This document shows positions 1-6,683 of a DNA stretch of 7,769 nucleotides, one piece after another. This stretch comes from Bacteroidota bacterium (GTDB taxonomy: Bacteria > Bacteroidota > Bacteroidia > Bacteroidales > B39-G9). The notes beneath the pieces are model-generated. The model was not told the DNA's origin and made no database searches. It saw only the letters and a list, made by a program, of their open reading frames with translations. The DNA lies in the NCBI GenBank assembly GCA_003648455.1, contig QMPG01000138.1, positions 1-7,769 on the forward strand, given 5' to 3'. Both the position numbers and the translations under genes were made by a program. The stretch's first letter is position 1; each line of letters opens with the position of its first letter.

Positions 1-733
1 AATCCGAATCAATATTTATCGTAACAGGTTCTTTGGTTGCTATAATTTTTATAATTTCTGTATCTTCTGATTTGTCAGTTAATAATTGTACTTTGAAAAT
101 AATTCCCAGTTTCTTATCATTTTTATTAGGCAACTCAAAAAACTCATTAGCTTTAACAAAATTATTCTTTCTATATTGATTAGGAAAAACCGTAGACACA
201 TTTTTATCTGACATTATATTTAGAATTGTTAGATAACAATCTTTTGATGGAGTTACATTAAGAATTAGCTCTTCATCATTTTGAAAATATGTTTTATTTA
301 GATTTGCTGATAATGAAAAAAAAGGATCGGCTTCTCCCGTTTGTTTTCCTACTTTCAGTTTTACGGTAACTTGTTTGATAATTCGATTGTTTACATTTAT
401 ATTTTCTTCTTTTAGAATTTCTTTTTCAAGAATGACGCCTTTAGAAATTTGATTAGTCAGTTTGCAAAAATGATCTATCGTTATTTCATTATTTGCTTCA
501 GCTTGAATTAAAGAGGTTCTACCGGTTACTTCAATTCCTGCAATTTGTTCAATTGCCAATTGACAGGCTTTTTGAATTGCAATTTCCTTAGCTTGTACCG
601 GTGTTATGTTTTCGATTGGGATAGAGATTATAACTTTGTATAAATCATTACCTAAATCTAATATTTGTGGTTGTTGAGAAAAAAGTGAAATACAAATAAA
701 AACTAGAAGAACAATTGGAGTTAACTTATTCAT
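1..733 (-). CDS. Exported protein with C-terminal DUF4384-like domain (partial, 3' end off window)
   Basis: This frame is open from the ATG at 733-731 to the window edge, giving at least 244 residues, with the C-terminus missing. Residues 1-20 (MNKLTPIVLLVFICISLFSQ) form a typical signal peptide, so the protein is probably exported. Residues 45-75 (VQAKEIAIQKACQLAIEQIAG) look like the amphipathic helix of LPP20/FlgT-N-type domains. From about residue 134 the pattern DPFFSLSANLNKTYFQNDEE, then CYLTILNI, then VSTVFPN, resembles the DUF4384 beta-sandwich. The start is supported by AGAGG five bases upstream. The gene follows the caspase-like gene by 9 nt, so the two are almost certainly co-transcribed. 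DUF4384 proteins are known from caspase or protein-kinase contexts, but their function is unclear. Domain assignment is by eye. The signal peptide and operon are firm; the family name is moderately sure. Confidence 0.75.
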   Translation of the reverse strand, partial: MNKLTPIVLLVFICISLFSQQPQILDLGNDLYKVIISIPIENITPVQAKEIAIQKACQLAIEQIAGIEVTGRTSLIQAEANNEITIDHFCKLTNQISKGVILEKEILKEENINVNNRIIKQVTVKLKVGKQTGEADPFFSLSANLNKTYFQNDEELILNVTPSKDCYLTILNIMSDKNVSTVFPNQYRKNNFVKANEFFELPNKNDKKLGIIFKVQLLTDKSEDTEIIKIIATKEPVTINIDSD

Positions 734-742
734 TTCATCCTC

Positions 743-3448
743 TTAATAATTAATCAATATCCTGCTTTCATCATTAGAAATCATTTGTGGTGTTTGCTCA
801 CGATCAATATAACCAGCTTGATCTGAAACTTTTTCTTGAATATATTCTCCCAATTCTTTGATGGAAAGTTTTTTATCGTTATTTGTATCAGCATCTCCCT
901 GCATGCCTTTCATCAGGTAATAGGAAAACAAGCCATGTTTCTTCTCCAACCAGGCAGAGGAAATTTGATTTGAACTGGTGGCGCTGAAAACCGTGATGCC
1001 ATGTGCGATGGGACTTTTTACTTCCAACACCAGAGGACGAGTACCTGCCAGCAGCATTTCATTTTCACGGTTCGCTCCGCTAAAACAGGCATCCAGGAAG
1101 ACAGTTACAGATTTTGCTTTCAATTTTGCTAGATTGTCATAAATCTTTTCCAGTTTATAACCTGTCTGCGAAGCATAATTAGGATCGCCATCATAAGGAA
1201 TCAAATAAGCGGTTTCTTCTTTTAAATCTGGTGCTCCATGACCTGCATAGAAAAAGATGATTTCCGTTTCATCCAATTTTACTCTTTTATCCAGCCAGCC
1301 GCCGCTACTGAAAACTTTGTCAAATTCTGCTTTTGTAACATTGGCATTGGTTTGGAAGTAGATATTATTTTCTTTGATTCCCACAGTTTTAATACAATAT
1401 TCTTTTATGAAATTTGCATCCCGCTGAGCAAAAGTAGCATTAGATACATTTTTATAGTTTTCAATACCGAAAATGACTGCTATTCTGTTTTTATTTTGTT
1501 TTGAAGTTTGCGGAATGTTTTGTTCGATGTCTACGGAAAGGTTGTTTTCAAGCCATACAGTTCTGTTATCTTCTGTGCCTTTGAACATTATCGGCTCTAA
1601 ATGTTTCTGTATCTTTTCAATCTCAAGAACAACATTTTCCTCAATTGAGAATTGAGATCTTTTTTCTAAGATGTTTACAGGGATATTGATAACATCGCTA
1701 ACTCTATTATTGGTAGAAATAGTGAAATTGATGTCTTTATAATTTCCTGATTCCAGATTTCCAACTTCAAAATGTTTATCAGAAATAATAAACACATTTT
1801 CATTAGGGTTTTCAATAATATTTAACGAAACACCTTTTGCAGTGCCAAAACCAATATTTTGAATTCTGACTGTGATATCTGAGGTTTCACCTTTTGATAT
1901 CTTTCCGTCACCGCTGGAATCATCTATACCAAAATCAACGATTTTCAATTCAGGTTTTTTCATCTCTCTTGTTTCTGCTGTAAAATGAACAGGTTCAGGT
2001 TCAAAACCCTGTTCTTCAAAAAATTGAAGTTTGAATTCAACTGCTCCATTGGTTACTGATGACGGAACATTAATTGAAAATTCAACTTCTGATGTTTTAT
2101 CTGGTAAAATTTCATCAATGATTTTTGATACATCATAATACAACATTGAACCGGATTCTTGAAATAAGCTGATTCTTGTCTTTTGCGCGGAACCTTCGCC
2201 ATTATTAGTTAAGCATACCTTCAACACTGCATTTTCTTCAGCATCAAGAAAACCATTACTATTTGAATCAATTAGATCAATTGAACTAATTAAATTGGGT
2301 GGATTTTCAACAGACTTCTCAACAATTGTTGGAATACTTCCTTCCCAGGGAATTATTTTATTATTTTTTGTATTTAACAGCACATAATCATAATTTATTG
2401 TTTCCCAAGATCCATGTAATGTTGGTCTGAATGTTTTTTGAATGCAATAATCTGAAATGTTTTCTTTAAACTTTGGTGCTCTCATTAATGGTACCATCAC
2501 TTTCTTTTGAGTTCCATTAATATTAAAAGTGTAAGATTGATGATCAGCGTTGTAATTAGAAATCTCAAAATCATAAGATTTAGTAAATTCGATATTTTTT
2601 ATTTCTTCTTTGATTTCTTTCAATAATTCTAATTTTCTCAATCTATCCTTTTCTTCTTCAATTTTGATTTTTTGCTCATATTCAGTATGCAATTCAGCTT
2701 CAATTATTTTTTCTCTTTCTATTCGTTCTTCATATTGCTGAGTTGTTTCGAATTCTCCTCTGGGTAAACCTAATACTGATTGCTTTTCTTGGTGATTCAA
2801 ATATATTTTGCTAGAATTATCAATATTATTCATTTTTTCAATTAATATTTTCGTTTTGTTATATTTTCTTAACTTTGAGTCAGATTTTATGAACAATGCT
2901 AACAAATCATCAAAAGTTGGTTTATAAGGATGTTTCTTTTTTATGGTTTTCCAATTAATTAATTCGTTATCTTGAAAAATCTTAATAAAATAATAATCAT
3001 TACTCGGATAAGGTTTACTTCTTTTTGTTAATAATAATCCATATGGAATACCTAATATAGAACCAATTATTGTGCTTGTGGGTTTCCATTCAGATTTATT
3101 TCTATAGTCTCCTGCATCATCATCCCACTTATCATTTTCCATATATATTAACTGGTCAATTAAAGCTCCACATAATCCGCACACAAAAACTCCAAGTGCA
3201 ATATTACCTCCCAGATTTTTTGAAAAGTCTTTTTTATATGAAGTATATTGGTATGATATATCAATATGATAAAGAGATTGATTTGAATTATCAACTATGT
3301 TTAATGTATTATTTTGCCATTTGTCTAACATATCTTGATTAATATATATTGGAATTTTGGGTAGTTCAATTTCATCAATTTTCTTTTCTACAGAATGCAA
3401 ATTAATTAAACTAATTATTGTTAATATGATCGTAGTAATTTTTAGCAT
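743..3448 (-). CDS. Exported or membrane-anchored caspase-like protease (peptidase C14 family) with CARDB-like domains
   Basis: The 901-aa protein starts at an ATG with AGGAG six bases upstream. Residues 1-19 form a signal peptide or anchor. Two glycine-rich hydrophobic segments lie at about 80-102 and 125-141. Residues 228-290 begin with a GEFETTQQYEER motif and run into a charged coiled coil. Two CARDB-like beta domains (about 388-500 and 497-610) each open with an acidic Asp/Asn-rich loop (DSNSNGFLDAEE; DDSSGDGKISKGE) that may bind calcium. The caspase-like domain covers about 665-885. His737 sits in YAGHG and Cys788 in DACFSG, the expected catalytic dyad, so the enzyme should be active. 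An EF-hand-like loop (DADTNNDKKLSIKE) follows at about 852-865. C14 proteases of this type usually cleave after Arg or Lys; the substrate here is unknown. The gene sits 34 nt after the 221-aa gene and 9 nt before the DUF4384-like gene. The 3' half is visibly richer in G+C than the 5' half, which suggests mosaic ancestry. Confidence 0.9.
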   Translation of the reverse strand: MLKITTIILTIISLINLHSVEKKIDEIELPKIPIYINQDMLDKWQNNTLNIVDNSNQSLYHIDISYQYTSYKKDFSKNLGGNIALGVFVCGLCGALIDQLIYMENDKWDDDAGDYRNKSEWKPTSTIIGSILGIPYGLLLTKRSKPYPSNDYYFIKIFQDNELINWKTIKKKHPYKPTFDDLLALFIKSDSKLRKYNKTKILIEKMNNIDNSSKIYLNHQEKQSVLGLPRGEFETTQQYEERIEREKIIEAELHTEYEQKIKIEEEKDRLRKLELLKEIKEEIKNIEFTKSYDFEISNYNADHQSYTFNINGTQKKVMVPLMRAPKFKENISDYCIQKTFRPTLHGSWETINYDYVLLNTKNNKIIPWEGSIPTIVEKSVENPPNLISSIDLIDSNSNGFLDAEENAVLKVCLTNNGEGSAQKTRISLFQESGSMLYYDVSKIIDEILPDKTSEVEFSINVPSSVTNGAVEFKLQFFEEQGFEPEPVHFTAETREMKKPELKIVDFGIDDSSGDGKISKGETSDITVRIQNIGFGTAKGVSLNIIENPNENVFIISDKHFEVGNLESGNYKDINFTISTNNRVSDVINIPVNILEKRSQFSIEENVVLEIEKIQKHLEPIMFKGTEDNRTVWLENNLSVDIEQNIPQTSKQNKNRIAVIFGIENYKNVSNATFAQRDANFIKEYCIKTVGIKENNIYFQTNANVTKAEFDKVFSSGGWLDKRVKLDETEIIFFYAGHGAPDLKEETAYLIPYDGDPNYASQTGYKLEKIYDNLAKLKAKSVTVFLDACFSGANRENEMLLAGTRPLVLEVKSPIAHGITVFSATSSNQISSAWLEKKHGLFSYYLMKGMQGDADTNNDKKLSIKELGEYIQEKVSDQAGYIDREQTPQMISNDESRILINY

Positions 3449-3482
3449 TATCAGCTCCTAAAATGATATTTTCTGCAAATTA

Positions 3483-4148
3483 TCATATAAAGATAAGTTT
3501 TCTTAAATTCAATATTGGACCAATAATATCAAGTCTAAAACGAACAGCATCTTTATCAATCTCGTTCTTTAGAAAATCATAATAAATCTCTTTTACTTCT
3601 TTACTCATTGATTCTTTTCTTATACCTCCACTTATCACCAATTCCGTAAGAACCTTAATAGTCTTATTTACAAGAGATACTCCTTTTATAAACCAGCCCT
3701 CATTAGGTGCATTAACTGTTTCTGCGGGATAGAATTGTGGATGACAGAATTTACTTAATTGAGTTATCAGTTTTTTTAACACTTTAAGATTTGGAATATC
3801 AATTTGAATGGGAATTTTGTTTACTTCACATATTATATTACAAAATGTTAAGTGTTTAACGTAATTAACAGTGGTTTCTTGCAATAATGCAAACACACCA
3901 TTTTTCTTTCTTGCTTTATTTACAACTTCATTTGTGTTTTTTTCATCAGTAGTTAGTATTGAAATTTCAAAAACGTAACGTTCAATAGCTATTCGAGATT
4001 CAAGTATAGCATAAATTAAAGCATTATGACAGCTATTATTCAATGCATAATCTAATAACTTTTCAGCCTGATCTCTATGCCAAAATGATGTAACAAATCT
4101 TTTTGTATTTATGATATTTTCAATGTTTGGTTTTTTATTGTTATTCAC
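3483..4148 (-). CDS. Helical protein of unknown function, 221 aa, GTG start
   Basis: I do not recognise this protein. It is predicted to be mostly alpha-helical and cytoplasmic: there is no signal peptide and no clear membrane segment. The N-terminal third (about residues 22-64, with HRDQAEKLLDYAL and AILESRIAIERYVFEI) is a helical stretch with the general feel of HEPN or AbiV-like helical bundles, but I see no diagnostic R-x4-6-H RNase motif. A second recognisable patch is LSKFCHPQFYPAE near residues 131-143, which may be a conserved signature. The initiation codon is GTG at 4148-4146, chosen because GGAG lies five bases upstream and no in-frame ATG near it has a ribosome site. It is the first gene after the unit B closing site and has a leader of about 107 nt. 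It lies 34 nt ahead of the caspase-like gene, so it may be in the same transcript. That is inference, since only spacing supports it. Confidence 0.7.
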   Translation of the reverse strand: MNNNKKPNIENIINTKRFVTSFWHRDQAEKLLDYALNNSCHNALIYAILESRIAIERYVFEISILTTDEKNTNEVVNKARKKNGVFALLQETTVNYVKHLTFCNIICEVNKIPIQIDIPNLKVLKKLITQLSKFCHPQFYPAETVNAPNEGWFIKGVSLVNKTIKVLTELVISGGIRKESMSKEVKEIYYDFLKNEIDKDAVRFRLDIIGPILNLRKLIFI

Positions 4149-4255
4149 AATTACTCCATATACTGAGAAAATAATGAAACTTCATTTTCTTATTGCTTTC
4201 CTCTTTTACATTCATGATCTCTTAATCATTTAGCAACTATGATTTTTTCATATAA
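4149..4255 (-). other. Leader between unit B closing site and the 221-aa gene
   Basis: This 107-nt stretch begins at the presumed cassette boundary with TTATATGAAAAAATC and is longer than the leaders of the other two units (31 and 53 nt). It contains a 24-codon open frame (ATG at 4215, TAA at 4143-4141) whose end overlaps the GTG of the downstream gene by 8 nt. That arrangement could couple translation, but the small frame has no convincing ribosome binding site and may be chance. I see no clear -35/-10 promoter pair and no terminator here. Confidence 0.3.
4154..4157 (-). promoter_or_regulatory. Ribosome binding site deciding a GTG start
   Basis: GGAG on the minus strand lies five bases before the GTG at 4148-4146. 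It supports GTG as the start of the 221-aa gene. Confidence 0.6.
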
Positions 4256-4324
4256 TGTTTGGCAGCTGCCACGCTTTTCTTGCTTTCCTACTTGCTTGGC
4301 GAGGAGCTGTTTGTTAGCAGCATC
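4249..4324 (-). repeat. attC-like recombination site closing unit B (about 75 bp)
   Basis: On the minus strand the site opens with GATGCTGCTAAC (R''-like; complement of 4324-4313), followed by AAA. CAGCT+CC (complement of 4309-4303) then pairs with GGCAGCTG (complement of 4270-4263). The seven pairs leave one bulged base, the G at 4268 on the plus strand. After a short unpaired spacer the site ends in CCAAACA|TTATATG (R'-like), with the boundary between 4256 and 4255. The R''-like end is the reverse complement of the first eight bases of unit B (5913-5906), as expected when one end of a circular cassette has been split by integration. TAACAA after R'' matches common attC sites. The base at the crossover is A where G is canonical. 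Confidence 0.72.
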
Positions 4325-4328
4325 TTTT

Positions 4329-5882
4329 TCATTTCAAAAGCAAACATTTTTTCACTGCTTCGATTTTACCATTAACATTTAATTTATAGATATAGATCCC
4401 TGAACATATTGATTTGCCGAAATCATCATCTCCATTCCAGATAACTGAGTGATAGCCACTATTAAGAGATTCTTGTACAAGTGATTTTATCTTCTGACCT
4501 TTAATATTAAATATATTTATTTCTACGCTACTTTCTTCTGGAATTGAAAAAGAAATTATTGTTGATGGGTTGAAGGGATTTGGGTAGTTAATTAAATCAT
4601 TATTATAAATTTCGATTTGATTATAGTCAGCTGAAACCTGAATATCACCAACAAGAGTATATACATTATATCCTGTTTCATCTTCTTTTTCAGTTATGAA
4701 GACTAGATCCCCATTTAATTTTCTGAGTATTGAAATTGGATTAATAGTCGAGTTCTGATGATATAAAATATCTCCATTGATTCTATTTCGAATTTCTAAA
4801 TTATTTTCTCGGAAATACATCACATAATGATCTTCATTATTTACTGTTACACAAGTTGAAACCGAAATGTTATCAAAACCAATATGCGTTTCACTATTTG
4901 TCCAGAGTGTATCAGAAAGGTCTGGTGCAAAATTTAGGAAATTAACAGTATATACATAACTTGAGTATCGGCTTTTATAATAGAACATTAATCCATAGTC
5001 ATTGTAATTATTATCATTGTTATTTAGAAAACAAATATTTGATGGATAATGTGTCCAGGATATTTCATTTCTGCTTCCGTCAATCTGTAATACTTCAGTA
5101 ATATTTATAGGAGAATAAAAAGGGAATGTATTCAAAGAATAACTCACATTTTCACTAAAACTAATTCCTCCACCATATGAAACGTGACTCTTATAATAAT
5201 CAATAGATATAAGATTACTGAAATTTTCAATTTCTTTTATACTGTATCCACTTAAGTCATTTTCTTCTACTAATGTCAGTGTGCTATTGTTGAAAGAATA
5301 CTTATGTAATTCAGTATTTGCATAAGTTTGTTCATCTCCATCATAATGTTCAGTTCTTTGTAGACCCAAATAGAGAAATTGCTCATTTTGAAATTCAACT
5401 GGCTCAATAAATTCAGTATAGAAAGTAGTACCATTGCCCTCACCATAATATCCAAATTCATATGAAGTGGAATCAACCAGAGTAAAGGTTCCCCAATCGT
5501 AGATTTTAAGATGCAAGTAATTAATCCAAGTATACGGATATGTATCCCATGTCTTATAACCATAAGCAACTGCTAAATAATTTGTTCCATCCATATTGAA
5601 AATCGTCCCTTTTCCGAAATTATATTCTTCAGGTAAATCTTCATTTCTTACGGTTAGAATGCTTCCATTTTGGTCGTATTGCACTAACATCCAAGAAATT
5701 GGGTAATTTCTGAATGTTGCTAAAATTTCAGAAATCCCATCACTATTCAAATCATCAAACCATAAATCTACTAATATGTCATTTGACTCAATTTTATCAA
5801 AACTGAAATCTAATTCAAATTCAATTTGTCCAAATAAATATATAGTCAGTAAAGAGATAATAATTATTAGAAGATATTTCAT
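4329..5882 (-). CDS. Exported protein with C-terminal type IX secretion (Por) sorting domain
   Basis: This 517-aa protein is read from the ATG at 5882-5880. An upstream in-frame TTG at 5894 is rejected because it overlaps the GGAGGAG ribosome site. Residues 1-18 (MKYLLIIIISLLTIYLFG) form a strong signal peptide. An acidic loop near residues 43-53 (DDLNSDGISEIL) resembles the calcium-binding turn of FG-GAP/VCBS propeller repeats. The middle, to about 415, is rich in aromatic residues, Asn and Ser and looks beta-rich, but has no named domain I can place. Residues 432-517 are a clear sorting domain: YPNPFNPSTI, then VEINIFNIKGQKI, a GYHSVIWNGDD turn, SGIYIYKL and a basic KKCLLLK tail. In FCB bacteria this domain directs export through the type IX system and is usually cleaved or anchored at the surface. 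The binding or enzymatic role is unknown. It is the only gene in cassette B. Confidence 0.9.
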   Translation of the reverse strand: MKYLLIIIISLLTIYLFGQIEFELDFSFDKIESNDILVDLWFDDLNSDGISEILATFRNYPISWMLVQYDQNGSILTVRNEDLPEEYNFGKGTIFNMDGTNYLAVAYGYKTWDTYPYTWINYLHLKIYDWGTFTLVDSTSYEFGYYGEGNGTTFYTEFIEPVEFQNEQFLYLGLQRTEHYDGDEQTYANTELHKYSFNNSTLTLVEENDLSGYSIKEIENFSNLISIDYYKSHVSYGGGISFSENVSYSLNTFPFYSPINITEVLQIDGSRNEISWTHYPSNICFLNNNDNNYNDYGLMFYYKSRYSSYVYTVNFLNFAPDLSDTLWTNSETHIGFDNISVSTCVTVNNEDHYVMYFRENNLEIRNRINGDILYHQNSTINPISILRKLNGDLVFITEKEDETGYNVYTLVGDIQVSADYNQIEIYNNDLINYPNPFNPSTIISFSIPEESSVEINIFNIKGQKIKSLVQESLNSGYHSVIWNGDDDFGKSICSGIYIYKLNVNGKIEAVKKCLLLK

Positions 5883-5886
5883 ATAC

Positions 5887-5893
5887 TCCTCCA
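5887..5893 (-). promoter_or_regulatory. Ribosome binding site deciding the start of the sorting-domain protein
   Basis: GGAGGAG on the minus strand lies just before the ATG at 5882-5880; its GGAGG part has five bases of spacing. It fixes that ATG, four codons downstream of the longest open frame, as the start and yields a well-formed signal peptide. Confidence 0.8.
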
Positions 5894-5927
5894 AATCTTT
5901 AGCACGCTGCTAATGTTCTGCGCATGC

Positions 5928-5950
5928 GGCGGAATCAGGATGATTCAGCC
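5928..5950. repeat. Internal hairpin 1 of the unit A attC-like site
   Basis: GAATCA (5932-5937) and TGATTC (5941-5946) form a perfect 6-bp stem with a 3-base loop. GGC (5928-5930) and GCC (5948-5950) extend it by three pairs across one mismatch. It lies in the variable terminal part of the site. No T-run follows on the minus strand, so it does not look like a terminator. Confidence 0.6.
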
Positions 5951-5969
5951 GTAAACAAACAGCCTAAAC

Positions 5970-5989
5970 CCTGAACCGATAGGTTCAGG
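5970..5989. repeat. Internal hairpin 2 of the unit A attC-like site
   Basis: CCTGAACC (5970-5977) and GGTTCAGG (5982-5989) form a perfect 8-bp stem around GATA. Read on the minus strand it is followed by GTTTAGGCTGTTTG, which is T-rich but not a clean T-run. A weak terminator role for the alarmone synthetase transcript is possible; a structural role in the folded site is at least as likely. Confidence 0.6.
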
Positions 5990-6044
5990 CAAAAACCACC
6001 GACGAGCTGGACTGCCGATGCGCTTGTTATGGGTAGAATCGCAC

Positions 6045-6683
6045 TCACTGTTTTTCACATTTCTCTACACTATTTTGTGCAACAAGACTTGATATCTCTT
6101 TTTGCAAATCATTGAAAATTTGATCAGCACCCCAAGCCTGTGCTGAAGTAAAAGCAAGTTTTCGCTTAATATTTGATGTCAAATCAACTTCAGATTTGTA
6201 ACCTAAATCATGGTTTGCTTCACTCCAAGCGTGCTGAAATAGAGTTTTTATTTGTAACTCAAAAAAAGGAGGAATTTTGGGCTCTGAGGTTTTAATTACA
6301 TCTTTAGGAATTAATAGAATATAATGTTTACCAAAGTAACCAAATTCTGAATCGCTATCAGGAACTATAGTTTGATCTTCAATTGGATGGAAATAATTCT
6401 CAATTTCCTCGGCAATTGTCGACACATCATCTGGGTAAAATGTTATAATCCTTGCCCCTAACTGATCCTGAATTTGATTAAGTGGGTCGGTGTATTTTTT
6501 CTTACTATTTTCTTCTTTTGCTGCTTTATCTAAAAAACGGTTTATACTTTTGGGTCGTGTAATTATTCTGTCAATTCTAGGAATATCGCAAAAAATGTCA
6601 CATAGAAATGTTTCTAATCTCTTTGATAATGGATTTAGAGTGTTCTGAAAAATATTTGAATATTCTTCTTTCAAATTTTTCAT
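6045..6683 (-). CDS. RelA/SpoT-domain small alarmone synthetase, (p)ppGpp synthetase-like
   Basis: This is a 212-aa stand-alone synthetase domain with no HD hydrolase, TGS or ACT regions. It has the size and layout of small alarmone synthetases, which transfer pyrophosphate from ATP to GDP or GTP, or in toxic relatives to ATP or tRNA. Visible motifs are R43-P-K45 (RPKSINRF), D73 in IQDQLGARII (metal and ATP site), G115-Y116 and H120 in GYFGKHY (guanosine-stacking Tyr), E142 and Q144 in FFELQIKT, then HAWSEANHDLGYK at 151-163. The core residues R, K, D, Y, H, E and Q are kept. QIRT has become QIKT and GYRS has become GYFG, so substrate use may differ. The ATG overlaps the upstream gene's stop (ATGA), with AAGG as ribosome site, implying translational coupling. 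No hydrolase is encoded nearby. Homeostatic signalling enzyme, toxSAS-like toxin and phage-triggered effector are all possible; mobile two-gene context favours the last two by inference. Confidence 0.88.
   Translation of the reverse strand: MKNLKEEYSNIFQNTLNPLSKRLETFLCDIFCDIPRIDRIITRPKSINRFLDKAAKEENSKKKYTDPLNQIQDQLGARIITFYPDDVSTIAEEIENYFHPIEDQTIVPDSDSEFGYFGKHYILLIPKDVIKTSEPKIPPFFELQIKTLFQHAWSEANHDLGYKSEVDLTSNIKRKLAFTSAQAWGADQIFNDLQKEISSLVAQNSVEKCEKQ

Larger units (their letters stand above)
4256..5913 (-). mobile_element. Putative integron gene cassette B (exported protein)
   Basis: This 1658-bp unit begins at 5913 with TTAGCAGC and has a ribosome site and ATG within about 31 bases. It carries one gene, and its stop codon lies 7 bases before the R''-like arm that begins at 4321. 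GCTGCTAAC there is the reverse complement of the unit's first bases, so a circularised form would rebuild a self-paired site. Compact layout, one gene in the reading direction of the array and a folded 3' site are the standard cassette plan. The integrase gene and attI are not in the window, so mobility is inferred. Confidence 0.68.
5906..6039 (-). repeat. attC-like recombination site closing unit A (about 130 bp)
   Basis: On the minus strand this site starts with ATTCTACCCATAAC (complement of 6039-6026), then AA, then a stem arm GCGCAT+CGGC (complement of 6023-6014). The opposite arm is GCCGCATGCGC (complement of 5930-5920), giving ten pairs with one bulge, the G at 5926 on the plus strand. 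It ends CAGAACA|TTAGCAGC, with the boundary between 5914 and 5913. The first 13 bases (6039-6027) are the exact reverse complement of the first 13 bases of unit A (7755-7743). The size is close to that of the Vibrio-type VCR attC, and the TAACAA start is shared with it. The interior holds two further hairpins. As at the other sites, the crossover base is A rather than G. Confidence 0.75.

Noticed and set aside
1238..1655. Plus-strand open frames of 88 and 60 codons
   Set aside because: They lie antisense to the well-supported caspase-like coding region, have no ribosome site and give low-complexity products; treated as shadows.
3070..3342. Plus-strand 90-codon open frame
   Set aside because: Antisense to the N-terminal part of the caspase-like gene in very AT-rich DNA; no start context and no recognisable protein.
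3483..3490. TTATATGA on the minus strand at the end of the 221-aa gene, repeating the cassette start at 4255-4248
   Set aside because: It is a direct rather than inverted copy, only 8 AT-rich bases, includes the stop codon and has no folded site beside it; probably chance.
5276..5569. Minus-strand 97-codon frame inside the sorting-domain gene
   Set aside because: Alternate frame within a convincing gene with signal peptide and C-terminal sorting domain.
5970..6000. Rho-independent terminator after the alarmone synthetase
   Set aside because: The stem is good but no clean T-run follows on the minus strand, and the hairpin fits better as interior structure of the attC-like site.
4249..6039. 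MITE or insertion sequence with terminal inverted repeats
   Set aside because: The inverted matches are different for each unit (13 bp and 8 bp, unrelated), there is no target-site duplication or transposase, and the folded sites share architecture rather than sequence; the cassette model explains all of this.
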